64,000 nt of DNA. Origin: BJGV01 sp964013575 (lineage in GTDB: Bacteria > Pseudomonadota > Gammaproteobacteria > Burkholderiales > Nitrosomonadaceae). Each line of letters opens with the position of its first letter. The stretch's first letter is position 1. Positions 30,617 through 40,037 of the stretch are shown piece after piece. The notes under the pieces are model-generated. The model had not been told where the DNA came from, did no database searches, and saw only the letters and a list, made by a program, of their open reading frames with translations. Location of the stretch: NCBI GenBank assembly GCA_964013575.1, contig CAXGWP010000003.1, positions 1-64,000 of the forward strand. Reading direction: 5' to 3'. The translations under genes were made by a program, and so were the position numbers.

Positions 30617-31963
30617 ATGCATATCCATATTCTTGGCATCTGTGGCACCTTTATGGGAGGTATAGCAGCTCTTGCCCGGCAAGCTGGACATAAAGTTACT
30701 GGATGTGACTCTAATGTTTATCCCCCTATGAGCTCCCAACTGGAGTCCCAAGATATTCTATTAATTGAAGGATACAATCCTAATCAAATTGAGCTAAATC
30801 CAGATATATTTTTGATCGGTAACGTTATTTCAAGAGGAAATCCACTAATAGAAGAAATATTAAACCGTAATTTACCATATACTTCTGCCCCCCAATGGCT
30901 CTCAGAAAATGTTCTTAAAAATAAGTGGGTACTAGCCGTTTCTGGTACTCACGGAAAAACCACAACAAGCTCGATGCTGGCATGGATACTAGAGTATGCA
31001 GGAATGAAACCGGGTTTTCTTATTGGAGGGATACCTGGAAATTTTAACATTTCGGCTAGACTCAGCGATAGTTCACCCTTCTTTGTCATTGAAGCAGATG
31101 AGTACGACACAGCATTCTTTGACAAACGCTCTAAATTCATTCATCTGCGACCAAAAACAACAATCCTTAATAATCTAGAGTTTGATCATGCAGACATATT
31201 CCCTGATCTTGCTGCCATCATTCAACAATTTCATCATTTTGTACGTTTAATTCCTGAAAATGGTCTAATAATTACTAATGGAAAAGAAGATAACCTAACA
31301 CAAGTTCTTGCTAAAGGGTGCTGGACACCAGTTGAAAAAATAGGAATAAATAATGGTTGGGAAGCAAAATTATCGACTAATGGTAGCACTAAAATTTTGT
31401 TTAAAGGAAAGGTATATGGTGATTTAAATTGGGATCTAATGGGCGAACATAATCAAATGAACGCACTAGCTGCATTAGCTGCTGCACATCATGCTGGTGT
31501 TAAAATTAAAACAGGAATTAAGGCGCTTACACATTTTAAAAATGTTAAACGTCGTATGGAATTATCTGGTGTAGCAAATGGTATTACTGTTTATGATGAT
31601 TTTGCACATCACCCTACATCAATTCAAGCAACGCTAGCAGGATTAAGATCTAAAGTAAATGAAGCAAGAATTATTGCAGTATTAGAGCCTCGCTCTAACA
31701 CCATGAAAATGGGAACCTGGAAAAAAAGTCTTGCAGAAAGCCTAAAAACTGCTGATTTAGTTTTTTGTTACACCTATGGCCTAGAATGGAATATAGAAGA
31801 GGCATTAAAACCCATAAAATCAAAAACTATAAGTAGTGACAATATTGAGCATCTAATTAAGTTAATCACTACTAATTCACACTCAGGTGACTATATATTG
31901 ATAATGAGTAATGGAGGATTCAGCGGTATTCATAAGAAGCTACTCACATCATTGATGCATTAG
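30617..31963 (+). CDS. mpl: UDP-N-acetylmuramate:L-alanyl-gamma-D-glutamyl-meso-diaminopimelate ligase
   Basis: Recycles murein tripeptide by ligating it to UDP-MurNAc. The Mur-ligase fold is clear: HILGICGTFMGG (N-terminal nucleotide fold), ATP loop VSGTHGKTTT, VIEADEYDTAFFDKRSK, NNLEFDHADIF and a C-terminal domain with DDFAHHPT. The N-terminus and DTAFFDKRSKF are typical of Mpl rather than MurC. The frame opens with TTG at 30602, but the ATG at 30617 has GGGGA at normal spacing and fits the family start. It is a single gene convergent with ureD. Its retention implies active cell-wall recycling. Confidence 0.95.
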   Translation: MHIHILGICGTFMGGIAALARQAGHKVTGCDSNVYPPMSSQLESQDILLIEGYNPNQIELNPDIFLIGNVISRGNPLIEEILNRNLPYTSAPQWLSENVLKNKWVLAVSGTHGKTTTSSMLAWILEYAGMKPGFLIGGIPGNFNISARLSDSSPFFVIEADEYDTAFFDKRSKFIHLRPKTTILNNLEFDHADIFPDLAAIIQQFHHFVRLIPENGLIITNGKEDNLTQVLAKGCWTPVEKIGINNGWEAKLSTNGSTKILFKGKVYGDLNWDLMGEHNQMNALAALAAAHHAGVKIKTGIKALTHFKNVKRRMELSGVANGITVYDDFAHHPTSIQATLAGLRSKVNEARIIAVLEPRSNTMKMGTWKKSLAESLKTADLVFCYTYGLEWNIEEALKPIKSKTISSDNIEHLIKLITTNSHSGDYILIMSNGGFSGIHKKLLTSLMH

Positions 31964-32047
31964 CCATTAATTATAAATACAACTATTATTTAGTAAAATT
32001 AGAAACACCACTAAATCTTAGCTAAGCCCTATTTGTAAACACTTATC

Positions 32048-32911
32048 CTAAACAGCACAGGTCTCACTTCTACTACCTAAAACAAAGTTTTCTTTCCTAG
32101 CCCATAAGAAATCTTTTATTTGTTGGAAGCAATTAAATAATTGCTCGCCTCCATTTCCTAATATCCTTAATACAAAACCATTTTCTGCCATTTCAGAGAT
32201 CCCAAAAGAAATATCCTGATCATTTTTAATAGCTTTTAGAATATTCTCTATTTTTTCTATTAATTTATAAGCACTATCCACGTCCCTAGTATTTATATAT
32301 ATGAATGTAGCTTGGTGAGTATATTTTTCTAACTGAATAACTGTACTAACTGATTTTATTTGAGGTTCTAATATAATTTTGTCTTTTAAAATTAAAAGAC
32401 CTTTAAAATAAATCTCTGTTACATTTTGAAAATAAGTGAACCGAAATATTTCTCCTGAAGTTTTTTTATTAGGGTATATATATTCAGATTTTTTTCTCCC
32501 ACAGGTTACAATCTCACTTAGAATTAATTCGCAGTTTTTATCTAAATTAATAATAGTCTGATTCCTAAATATAGATTTCTCCTGTGGAACAACTGGATGA
32601 GGAACATAGCAGAAAGAACTATTAGGAGCGAGTGTAATTTTCATTATTTGAGAAGATCCCTTCTTCATATTATACAAACGCTGATATGATTGTGTCTGTA
32701 GTTGAAACCGGCTATTTTCCTCTATATTAATATCTATCTCATGATTATCTGAATCTAATAAACCAGGAGATGAGCTTCCAAGCATCATGTATAAACAACC
32801 ATCATCTTTAACCTGTCCAACATTTGTAATTCGGAAAGGAACACTAACATAGCTATCTCTTAGGTACGATTTCCCTTCTTTAAATCCTGTTTTAATATTT
32901 AGATTAGCCAT
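32048..32911 (-). CDS. ureD: Urease accessory protein UreD (isolated)
   Basis: UreD scaffolds the UreF-UreG complex on apo-urease for nickel insertion. The 287-residue protein shows the family core: LMLGSSSPG-like region (MMLGSSSPGLLD), LQTQSYQRLY (about 71-80), YVPHPVVP (about 102-109), SEIVTCGR (about 132-139) and a C-terminal THQATFIYI stretch. The frame extends to a GTG at 32923, but the ATG at 32911 (MANLNIKTG) suits the family better. No ureABC, ureE, ureF or ureG lies in the window. From memory the sequence is closest to Bacteroidota-type UreD, which suggests transfer; that is inference. The gene is intact with no sign of decay. Confidence 0.87.
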   Translation of the reverse strand: MANLNIKTGFKEGKSYLRDSYVSVPFRITNVGQVKDDGCLYMMLGSSSPGLLDSDNHEIDINIEENSRFQLQTQSYQRLYNMKKGSSQIMKITLAPNSSFCYVPHPVVPQEKSIFRNQTIINLDKNCELILSEIVTCGRKKSEYIYPNKKTSGEIFRFTYFQNVTEIYFKGLLILKDKIILEPQIKSVSTVIQLEKYTHQATFIYINTRDVDSAYKLIEKIENILKAIKNDQDISFGISEMAENGFVLRILGNGGEQLFNCFQQIKDFLWARKENFVLGSRSETCAV

Positions 32912-33400
32912 AGATAAATTCACAACCTTTATGGATATTTTTTAAAAAATTAGTACTGGATTTGAAATAAGGAATCAAGTGAACACAAGACCGAAATTAA
33001 TATTCTAAACCACCTTATAATATTCAATACCTTAGATAATGATGCAACAAATATCATCCAACCCATCTTTAAAAGATAGAGTTAGCTTAATCACTACAAT
33101 TAAATACTCTTGTAGGATTATCAAGATAATATTAATCCTAGCAGAGTCAGTCTAATAAGTCACATATATACTGAATGTTTATAACTTCTAGATTACACCT
33201 TCAATACCCAATTAGATTAATAAAAGCAATACATAGTACATTTTGTTTACATAACAACAAAATAACAATCACGTCAAATACGGCTTTAATACTTATAGAA
33301 AAGTAGTACTTCCCTTTCTAACAATTTTTAGATATTATGTCCAAAAGTAATTTCAGATTACTCTTGATTATTCTTATTACATAATAAACTTTATTTTTCC
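32912..33400. other. Intergenic region between divergent ureD and trxA
   Basis: About 490 bp, the longest gene-free stretch here. I see no tRNA, no open frame with a recognisable product and no urease-gene remnant in it. It must hold the ureD promoter (leftward) and the trxA promoter (rightward). An AT-rich TTGATT...ATAATA arrangement lies about 30-40 bp before trxA, but its spacing is poor. Confidence 0.45.
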
Positions 33401-33727
33401 ATGAGCCAAAAAATTACCGATGTCTCAGATGAGACATTTGAAACAGAAGTACTACAATCAAACGTACCAGTACTAGTTGATTACTGGGCACCATGGTGTG
33501 GTCCGTGTAAAATGATTGCACCCATACTAATTGAGATTGCTGAAGAATATGGAGATCGACTAAAGGTAGCAAAACTTAATATTGATGAAAACCAAGCTAC
33601 ACCACTTAAATTAAAAATCAGAGGAATACCAACACTAATGTTATTTAAAAATGGAAACATTGAGGCAACTAAAGTTGGCCAGCTATCTAAAGCACAGTTA
33701 GCTGCATTTATTGACAGTAATATCTAA
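33401..33727 (+). CDS. trxA: Thioredoxin
   Basis: General cytosolic disulfide reductant of 108 residues. The active site WCGPCK has Cys33 and Cys36; the cis-proline loop RGIPTLMLF and the C-terminal helix are normal. It precedes rho, the usual betaproteobacterial trxA-rho-rpmE order. No Shine-Dalgarno is visible upstream of the ATG, a feature shared with rho. Confidence 0.97.
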   Translation: MSQKITDVSDETFETEVLQSNVPVLVDYWAPWCGPCKMIAPILIEIAEEYGDRLKVAKLNIDENQATPLKLKIRGIPTLMLFKNGNIEATKVGQLSKAQLAAFIDSNI

Positions 33728-33898
33728 ATCCGATAACCTAAGGGTCAAGTGTACTTATAAAAGCCATATCAAAGCAAAAATATACTTGTAATCCGGTACT
33801 GCAATATAACAACCCTGTCATCATAAACACTTCCAAATGTAATACATGTCTTATTAATTCTTTACACCATAGTTTTCTTTATTTTCTGAATATCCCAA

Positions 33899-35158
33899 AT
33901 GCATTTATCTGACCTTAAGAATCTTCATGTAACTGAACTAGTACAAATGGCCATTACCAATAAAATTGATGGTGCTAATCGATTACGTAAACAGGATCTA
34001 ATTTTTGCACTACTGAAAAACCAAGCACGAAAAGGAGAAAGTATTTTCGGTGAAGGTACTCTTGAAGTTCTGCAAGATGGATTTGGTTTTCTACGATCAC
34101 CAGATACATCTTATTTAGCTGGACCTGATGATATATATGTTTCTCCAAGTCAAATAAGAAGGTTTAATTTACATACAGGAGACTCAATTGACGGAGAAAT
34201 TCGGACACCTAAAGATGGCGAACGCTACTTTGCGTTAGTAAAGGTCGATAAAGTTAATAGTGACTCTCCTGATAATTCTAAGCATAAAATTCTATTTGAG
34301 AATCTAACTCCATTATTTCCTACAAGACGACTTCTTCTAGAACGAGATATTAAAGCTGAAGAAAATGTTACTAGCCGTATTATTGATCTTATAGCGCCTA
34401 TTGGCATGGGACAGCGGGCTCTACTTGTTTCAAGTCCTAAGTCTGGAAAAACTGTTATGCTTCAAAATATTGCTCATGCAATATCTTCTAACCACCCAGA
34501 TGTTCTTCTAATGGTTTTATTAATTGACGAAAGGCCTGAAGAAGTAACTGAAATGATCCGTTCGGTAAGAGGAGAGGTTGTTTCTTCAACATTTGATGAA
34601 CCAGCCGTACGTCATGTACAAGTAGCCGATATGGTAATTGAGAAGGCAAAGCGTCTAGTAGAACATAAAAAAGATGTTGTAATTCTGCTAGACTCAATTA
34701 CACGCCTGGCCCGTGCTTATAATACCGTGATACCAGCTTCTGGCAAAGTTCTTACTGGTGGTGTAGATGCGAATGCTCTACAACGTCCAAAGCGATTCTT
34801 TGGAGCTGCACGTAATATAGAAGAAGGGGGCTCTTTAACTATTATTGCAACTGCATTAGTTGATACTGGTTCCCGTATGGATGATGTAATATATGAAGAA
34901 TTTAAAGGAACTGGCAACATGGAAATCCACCTTGATAGACGTATGGCAGAAAAACGTACTTATCCAGCTATAAACGTCAATCGCTCAGGTACACGGAAAG
35001 AAGAGCTACTTATCAAACCAGATGATTTACAGAAAATTTGGGTGTTGCGAAAATTACTATACCCAATGGATGATGTTGAAGCAATGGAGTTTTTATTAGA
35101 CAAAATAAAGGCAACAAAAAATAATAGTGATTTCTTTGACTCTATGAAAAGACAGTAA
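33899..35158 (+). CDS. rho: Transcription termination factor Rho
   Basis: Hexameric RNA-dependent ATPase that terminates transcription. The N-terminal helical part and cold-shock-like primary RNA site (GFGFLRSP, about 61-68) precede the RecA-like motor with Walker A SSPKSGKT, Walker B VVILLDSITRLARAYN and the Q-loop/R-loop region near VLTGGVDANALQRPKRFFGAARN. Length (419) is standard with no insertion domain. It follows trxA by 171 bp; the leader has no evident ribosome site. Confidence 0.98.
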   Translation: MHLSDLKNLHVTELVQMAITNKIDGANRLRKQDLIFALLKNQARKGESIFGEGTLEVLQDGFGFLRSPDTSYLAGPDDIYVSPSQIRRFNLHTGDSIDGEIRTPKDGERYFALVKVDKVNSDSPDNSKHKILFENLTPLFPTRRLLLERDIKAEENVTSRIIDLIAPIGMGQRALLVSSPKSGKTVMLQNIAHAISSNHPDVLLMVLLIDERPEEVTEMIRSVRGEVVSSTFDEPAVRHVQVADMVIEKAKRLVEHKKDVVILLDSITRLARAYNTVIPASGKVLTGGVDANALQRPKRFFGAARNIEEGGSLTIIATALVDTGSRMDDVIYEEFKGTGNMEIHLDRRMAEKRTYPAINVNRSGTRKEELLIKPDDLQKIWVLRKLLYPMDDVEAMEFLLDKIKATKNNSDFFDSMKRQ

Positions 35159-35356
35159 AATTGATACTATATAGAAATAAACTATTCCTTATAAGTTATT
35201 CCATATGCTTTCTAAATTATACAACACATGGCCTTATATAATTACAATAGATAGCTATAATCATGTAAGTTGCAACCCAATACATATTAAAGGATAATAT
35301 GCAACTTTCCGTCTAGTTGTTTCTAGCGTTAAGATGCAAAATAAGGACTAACAGAA

Positions 35357-35587
35357 ATGAAAGCTGAAATTCATCCAAATTACCAAGAAATTATAGTAAC
35401 GTGCAGTTGCGGTAATACCTTCAAAACAAGATCCACCCTAAGTAAGGCACTAAGGGTTGAGGTATGCTCTGTCTGCCATCCATTTTATACTGGAAAACAA
35501 AAAATAGTTGATACGGCTGGACGGGTTGAGAAATTCAGAAAAAAATATGGATCTAGCAGTCCTGTAGAAGATAAATCTACCATATAA
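35357..35587 (+). CDS. rpmE: 50S ribosomal protein L31 (zinc-binding form)
   Basis: 76-residue bridging protein of the large subunit. The four zinc-ligand cysteines are present (CSCG near the N-terminus, CSVC in the middle) so this is the C+ form. HPFYTGKQK and RVEKFRKKYG are typical. It follows rho by 198 bp on the same strand and converges with the lipid operon. Confidence 0.97.
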   Translation: MKAEIHPNYQEIIVTCSCGNTFKTRSTLSKALRVEVCSVCHPFYTGKQKIVDTAGRVEKFRKKYGSSSPVEDKSTI

Positions 35588-35644
35588 AATATATACTAAT
35601 ATTTTTCTAAACTATACATAAAATTTCTGTACCATAGTTTTTTA

Positions 35645-35665
35645 AGCTTATTTTATAAATAAGCT
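35645..35665. repeat. Perfect inverted repeat between convergent rpmE and spt
   Basis: AGCTTATTT and AAATAAGCT form a 9-bp stem around a 3-nt loop (TAT). It lies in the gap between two convergent genes, where a bidirectional terminator is expected. Neither side has the right T-run after the stem: the plus strand has T's before it. Terminator function is therefore only possible. Confidence 0.45.
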
Positions 35666-35763
35666 ATGCATATGGTCCCTTTAAACAATATCAACTATTA
35701 CTATTACCTTATATTTGTTATAACTGAATATTTAAAAGGAAATAAAATTTTCTTCTAAAAGGA

Positions 35764-36948
35764 CTAAGAAATATTTTTCTGTAAGCTAGAAAAAATATTT
35801 ACAACATAATCTATCTGCTCCTCTGTATGCGCTGCGCTGACACTACACCGTACCAATGATTTACCATCAGGAGCAGCTGGAGGTAATATCAAATTAACAT
35901 AGATACCCTGATCATAAAGTGACTTCCAAAGCATTATCGCATGTTGAGGGCTATCTAATATTGTTGCTACTATTGGCCCAGGTTCAGGCCCTAGCTTATA
36001 ACCCTGTTTTTCTAGTCCAGCATAGAGTTTATGTGCATTTCTCCAAAGATTATTACGTAATACAGTACCATCTCTTAATAATTTTAACGCAGCTCTTGTA
36101 GATGCGATAGTAGCAGGTGAAGGTGATGCTGTAAAAATATAGGGGCGACTAACGTATCTCAGCATATCAAGTTGTATATGATTACTAACACAATAACCTC
36201 CTATACTACCAAGGCTCTTACTAAAAGTACCAGTAATAAAATCAACTCCATTTATAAGTCCTGTTTCCTCTACAAGGCCCTGCCCAGTTTCACCTAAAAC
36301 TCCAATTGAATGTGCTTCATCAAGAAGCAAAATGCTACCGTAAGAATTCTTTACTCTAACAATATCTGCAAGAGGTGCTCTATCACCTAACATGCTATAA
36401 ATACCTTCAATTACAATCAAAGTGGAGCTTGCTTTTTCTCCTAAACGCTTAAGGCGTTTTTCCATGTCTACTATATCATTGTGCCGAAACCTAATTATCT
36501 CAGCACCGCTCAAACGGCACCCATCATAGATACTGGCATGAGAATCTCCATCAATAAGGATTACATCATTTGCACCAGCTAAACCAGAAATCATTGCAAG
36601 ATTTGCCTGATACCCAGTTGTAAAAACTATACTAGATTGGCAGTTATAAAACTCAGCAAATTCCTGTTCAAGAGCACGATGTCCACTATAGCTACCATTT
36701 GCCATGCGCGAACCAGTCGTACCAGTACCTTCTTTATCTATCGCCTTATGTGCTGCTTCTAAGCATTCTGAAGAAAAAGTTAGTCCCAAATAATTATTTG
36801 TACCAAAAAACAAAATACGGCGACCTCCCACATTTGCCTCAGTTGTAGAATATACCTCTTCTATAGGCATACCAAATATATCGAGATCCTCTGGTAACAA
36901 ATCCCTTCTTGCTACAGCAACCGCATCTAATTTATCTAATAAACTCAT
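35764..36948 (-). CDS. spt: Serine palmitoyltransferase (alpha-oxoamine synthase family)
   Basis: Predicted first enzyme of sphingolipid synthesis: PLP-dependent condensation of serine with a long acyl thioester to give 3-ketosphinganine. The 394-residue fold-type I protein has H137 stacking on PLP in DGDSHASIYDG, D210 and H213 in LLLDEAHS, and the Schiff-base Lys244 in GTFSKSLG. The segments IYDGC..GAEIIRFRHN, RPYIFTAS and LPPAAPDGKSLVRCS resemble Sphingomonas and Caulobacter SPT rather than KBL, BioF or HemA. It overlaps the ACP gene upstream by 4 bp. It could be another oxoamine synthase, but the neighbours favour SPT. Confidence 0.87.
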   Translation of the reverse strand: MSLLDKLDAVAVARRDLLPEDLDIFGMPIEEVYSTTEANVGGRRILFFGTNNYLGLTFSSECLEAAHKAIDKEGTGTTGSRMANGSYSGHRALEQEFAEFYNCQSSIVFTTGYQANLAMISGLAGANDVILIDGDSHASIYDGCRLSGAEIIRFRHNDIVDMEKRLKRLGEKASSTLIVIEGIYSMLGDRAPLADIVRVKNSYGSILLLDEAHSIGVLGETGQGLVEETGLINGVDFITGTFSKSLGSIGGYCVSNHIQLDMLRYVSRPYIFTASPSPATIASTRAALKLLRDGTVLRNNLWRNAHKLYAGLEKQGYKLGPEPGPIVATILDSPQHAIMLWKSLYDQGIYVNLILPPAAPDGKSLVRCSVSAAHTEEQIDYVVNIFSSLQKNIS

Positions 36949-37193
36949 TGTTCTTTAATCTTAAAAATTAAATTTGCCAGGTCCTTAACAGTATTCACAT
37001 CTGCCAAAGCATTTATTGGTACTGAAATATCAAACTCATCTTCAATTTCCATAATTAGATTTAATAATTTCACAGAATCAATTGCCAACTCATTAATAAG
37101 GTCAGTATCAGGCGTGATCTTTATCTCAGGGCCAACAAAATTCTCAAGATGCTTACAAAGACTCTGCAAAATAGTACTCTGATCATATTCCAT
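36945..37193 (-). CDS. Acyl carrier protein dedicated to the sphingolipid operon
   Basis: 82-residue carrier protein with the phosphopantetheine site at Ser40 in the sequence IDSVKL, following acidic helix I and preceding EIEDEFD. It differs from housekeeping AcpP (which has DSLD), so it is a specialised carrier. Its end overlaps the spt start by 4 bp, implying coupled translation. In Caulobacter an equivalent ACP presents the acyl chain to SPT. That role is inferred here from family and gene order. Confidence 0.9.
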   Translation of the reverse strand: MEYDQSTILQSLCKHLENFVGPEIKITPDTDLINELAIDSVKLLNLIMEIEDEFDISVPINALADVNTVKDLANLIFKIKEQ

Positions 37194-37231
37194 TATTCAG
37201 GCTCTTAAAATAAAATTAATGTTTATAAATA

Positions 37232-38146
37232 TTAAATGGCTTTAAGTAAAGCATCACACAAACGTACACTTGGTTCCCAATTTGGCAATGCTTGAGTTAA
37301 TGGTGAAATATCACATACCCAATTTGGGTGCCTTATCTCTCGTACTTTCCCAGGAGTTAACATTGGTGAGTACTGTAATATACCAGCTAACAAAAGATTA
37401 GTTTCTGCAAATAATGAAACTAACGGTACTGGTATAAATAAACAGCGCACTGGCCGCTTCCATACATCCTGTGCTATTGAAGCCAAGGAATAACAGTTAT
37501 ATCCTCCCTGTGTTCCATCATCAAGCTCATATACACCCTGTACCCGCTCATTTGTTACAAGCCAACACAAAATTGCTGATACTAAATCACTAACGTGTAT
37601 AAGACTATAACGTGTAGCTTCTCCCCCTACCATAGGTAAGATACCATAACGAGTTAACCTAAGAAGTGGACTAAGCTCTTTATCACCTGGGCCATATACT
37701 GCAGTTGGCCTAAAAATAGTCCATGGCATAATACCAGAATTATCAGATACTATCTGCTCAGCTAAATACTTACTTTTTGCATACCATGAAAGGCTTGGTT
37801 CTCTAGCCGCTAATGAAGAAATGAATAGAAATTTTGGTGGCAAGCTTTGTTGTAAAGATACATGAACAAGATTATTTGTACCATCTACATTAGTAGATGT
37901 AAATTCCTTAAAAGAACTACCCCTAACCACACCTGCACAATGAACAACTGCAGAAACATTTTTTACAAGACTTTGTAGTGCAACCTGATCATCCAGGCTT
38001 CCCATTACCCATTCTATGGATTTATTACCAATACGAGGGCTTCTTGTCAATGCCCTAACTTTCCACCCATTTTTAATAATTGATTGAACAAGTAACTGAC
38101 CAATGAACCCAGTAGCACCAGTTACAGCCACCGTTGATTCTGGCAT
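37232..38146 (-). CDS. cerR: NAD-dependent epimerase/dehydratase-family reductase (CerR-like)
   Basis: 304-residue extended short-chain dehydrogenase. The Rossmann motif VTGATGFIGQ (8-17) binds NAD(P), and the catalytic Tyr122 and Lys126 lie in YAKSK. In the Caulobacter ceramide pathway a protein of this family, in this gene position, reduces the 3-keto group of the sphingoid base or ceramide. It lies 38 bp upstream of the ACP gene and 7 bp after the ligase gene. The family is certain; the substrate is inferred from context. Confidence 0.85.
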   Translation of the reverse strand: MPESTVAVTGATGFIGQLLVQSIIKNGWKVRALTRSPRIGNKSIEWVMGSLDDQVALQSLVKNVSAVVHCAGVVRGSSFKEFTSTNVDGTNNLVHVSLQQSLPPKFLFISSLAAREPSLSWYAKSKYLAEQIVSDNSGIMPWTIFRPTAVYGPGDKELSPLLRLTRYGILPMVGGEATRYSLIHVSDLVSAILCWLVTNERVQGVYELDDGTQGGYNCYSLASIAQDVWKRPVRCLFIPVPLVSLFAETNLLLAGILQYSPMLTPGKVREIRHPNWVCDISPLTQALPNWEPSVRLCDALLKAI

Positions 38147-38153
38147 ATTAGAG

Positions 38154-39980
38154 TTATCTGTCTTTAGATTTGACTGACATTAGGCCTGCAAAATCTGATC
38201 TTTGTATATATCCTTTGCGTGCTGCATAACGTGAGAGTTTCCCAGATGAGGTGCGCGGCAAAGTGTGTGGAGGTACTAACTCTACCAAACTTTTAACACC
38301 AAATGCCATATATACTAGTTTTTGTAGACGATTTATTAAAGACTGCCTATCTACTGTTGAAGTCAAGCGACATTCTACAACTAACACAATTGATGTTACA
38401 TCATCGCTATCAGTTATACTAAATGCAGATGCTTCTCTGGCTCTTATTTCTGGCTGCTGCTCCGCAAGCTCTTCTACATCCTGAGCACGAATATTACGCC
38501 CATTAACTATAATTACATCTGTACGACGTCCAGTAATATATAAATCACCCTCAAATATAAAACCAAGATCCCCTGTATCAAGCCAATTATCTGGCTTTAA
38601 AGTTTTCTCAGTATCATCTGGGCAATGGAAATAGCCTGTCATAATACTTGGCCCACGCATTAAAACACTACCAACTCTTAATTCAGGCAATTCTCGTTCA
38701 GCATTGTCTACTACCTTAATTGTGTGACCCGGCAATGGACTACCACAATTTACAAATTCGTTATATTTCCTACCATCTGCCTGCACTCTTACTGCAATTT
38801 TTTTATCTATCAAAGTATCTGCATCAACCTTAATACTTTGAAATCCCTTACCAGTATAAGAAAACGTTACTGCTAAAGTTGATTCTGCAAGACCGTAGCA
38901 CGGTAAAAATGAATCTATACTAAAACCAGCTGGTGCAAATTTCTCTGCAAATTTCCTTAAAATTTCTGGCCGTATCATTTCAGCACCTACACCTGCGGCC
39001 CTCCAACAACTAAGATCAAGTTTTTCCAGATCAGAAGCGCGAACCCTCAAAGTACAAAGCTTAAGACCAAAAGGCTGACTAAATGCAATAGTACAACGAT
39101 TACGGCTTATTAATTTTAGCCACTGTAATGGTCGTATTGCAAAATCCCTAGTAGCTAGATAATCTACAGAAACTTGTGCGACCATTGGTGCCATTAGCAT
39201 ACCAACTAAACCCATATCATGATAAAAAGGCAACCAAGATGCCGCTCGATCATCAGGATTTATCTCTAACCCGTTACGAACTATACCCTTAAGATTACTC
39301 ATTAGTGCACGTTCTGTAATAATAACACCCCGAGGAGCACGCGTACTACCTGAGGTATACTGCAAATAAGCAGTTTCACTTTGCTGGTTTCGTTGTAGTG
39401 TTTTATCTGGAGCAGGTAGCTCCGAAAGCTGCTCAGGTGTCCCAACCCAACGCAACGCTTGTAGATCCTCTGCAGACTCTTTAAGAAAATTAATATAGTC
39501 TACATTAGCTAATGCAGCACTTGCCTGGCTCCCCTCAAGAATGCCACGTAGCTGCTTTACATAAACTGCATGACTACCTAAATTAACTGGCACTGGCATT
39601 GCAAAAGGAATTAATCCTGCATATCGACATGCAAAAAATAATTCAACAAATTCTGGTGTTGTATCAGCAATAATTGCAACGCGCTCTCCACTTGTTAAGC
39701 CAAGACCTAATAAACGTTTTGCCGAAACACGTGCCTTTCTTCTTAAGAAATTATAAGATAGAACTGAAAGTAGATTACCTTTTGCGTCATAAAAATTATA
39801 TCCAGTCGCTCCGGTGGCAGCAAAATCTAATGCTTCAGTAAGAGTATCAAAATCAGCTAATCTTTGAATTTGTGAATTTTGTGTTGGTGTTGGCCTTATT
39901 GCCACTGCTTGCTTATCAGATGATTGAGAATCCAATACTTGCTTTGAAACTACGTTTAAATCTGCAATCGTTGAATTCAA
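38154..39980 (-). CDS. Fatty acyl-AMP/ACP ligase of the sphingolipid operon
   Basis: 608-residue adenylate-forming enzyme. The P-loop YTSGSTRAPRG, the A-loop region GYGLAES-type (CYGLAEST) and the DTGDLGF motif show ANL-family activation of a carboxylate with ATP. The layout resembles fatty acyl-AMP ligases, which load acyl chains onto carrier proteins. It probably charges the adjacent ACP for SPT. The frame opens with ATG at 40037, but that start has no ribosome site. A TTG at 39980 has GGAG nine bases upstream and is preferred. First gene of the four-gene operon. Confidence 0.85.
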   Translation of the reverse strand: MNSTIADLNVVSKQVLDSQSSDKQAVAIRPTPTQNSQIQRLADFDTLTEALDFAATGATGYNFYDAKGNLLSVLSYNFLRRKARVSAKRLLGLGLTSGERVAIIADTTPEFVELFFACRYAGLIPFAMPVPVNLGSHAVYVKQLRGILEGSQASAALANVDYINFLKESAEDLQALRWVGTPEQLSELPAPDKTLQRNQQSETAYLQYTSGSTRAPRGVIITERALMSNLKGIVRNGLEINPDDRAASWLPFYHDMGLVGMLMAPMVAQVSVDYLATRDFAIRPLQWLKLISRNRCTIAFSQPFGLKLCTLRVRASDLEKLDLSCWRAAGVGAEMIRPEILRKFAEKFAPAGFSIDSFLPCYGLAESTLAVTFSYTGKGFQSIKVDADTLIDKKIAVRVQADGRKYNEFVNCGSPLPGHTIKVVDNAERELPELRVGSVLMRGPSIMTGYFHCPDDTEKTLKPDNWLDTGDLGFIFEGDLYITGRRTDVIIVNGRNIRAQDVEELAEQQPEIRAREASAFSITDSDDVTSIVLVVECRLTSTVDRQSLINRLQKLVYMAFGVKSLVELVPPHTLPRTSSGKLSRYAARKGYIQRSDFAGLMSVKSKDR

Positions 39981-40037
39981 TGGCTTTATCTCCAGTACTT
40001 TTATAAAGTGATAATTGGTATAACTCCAATACCACAT

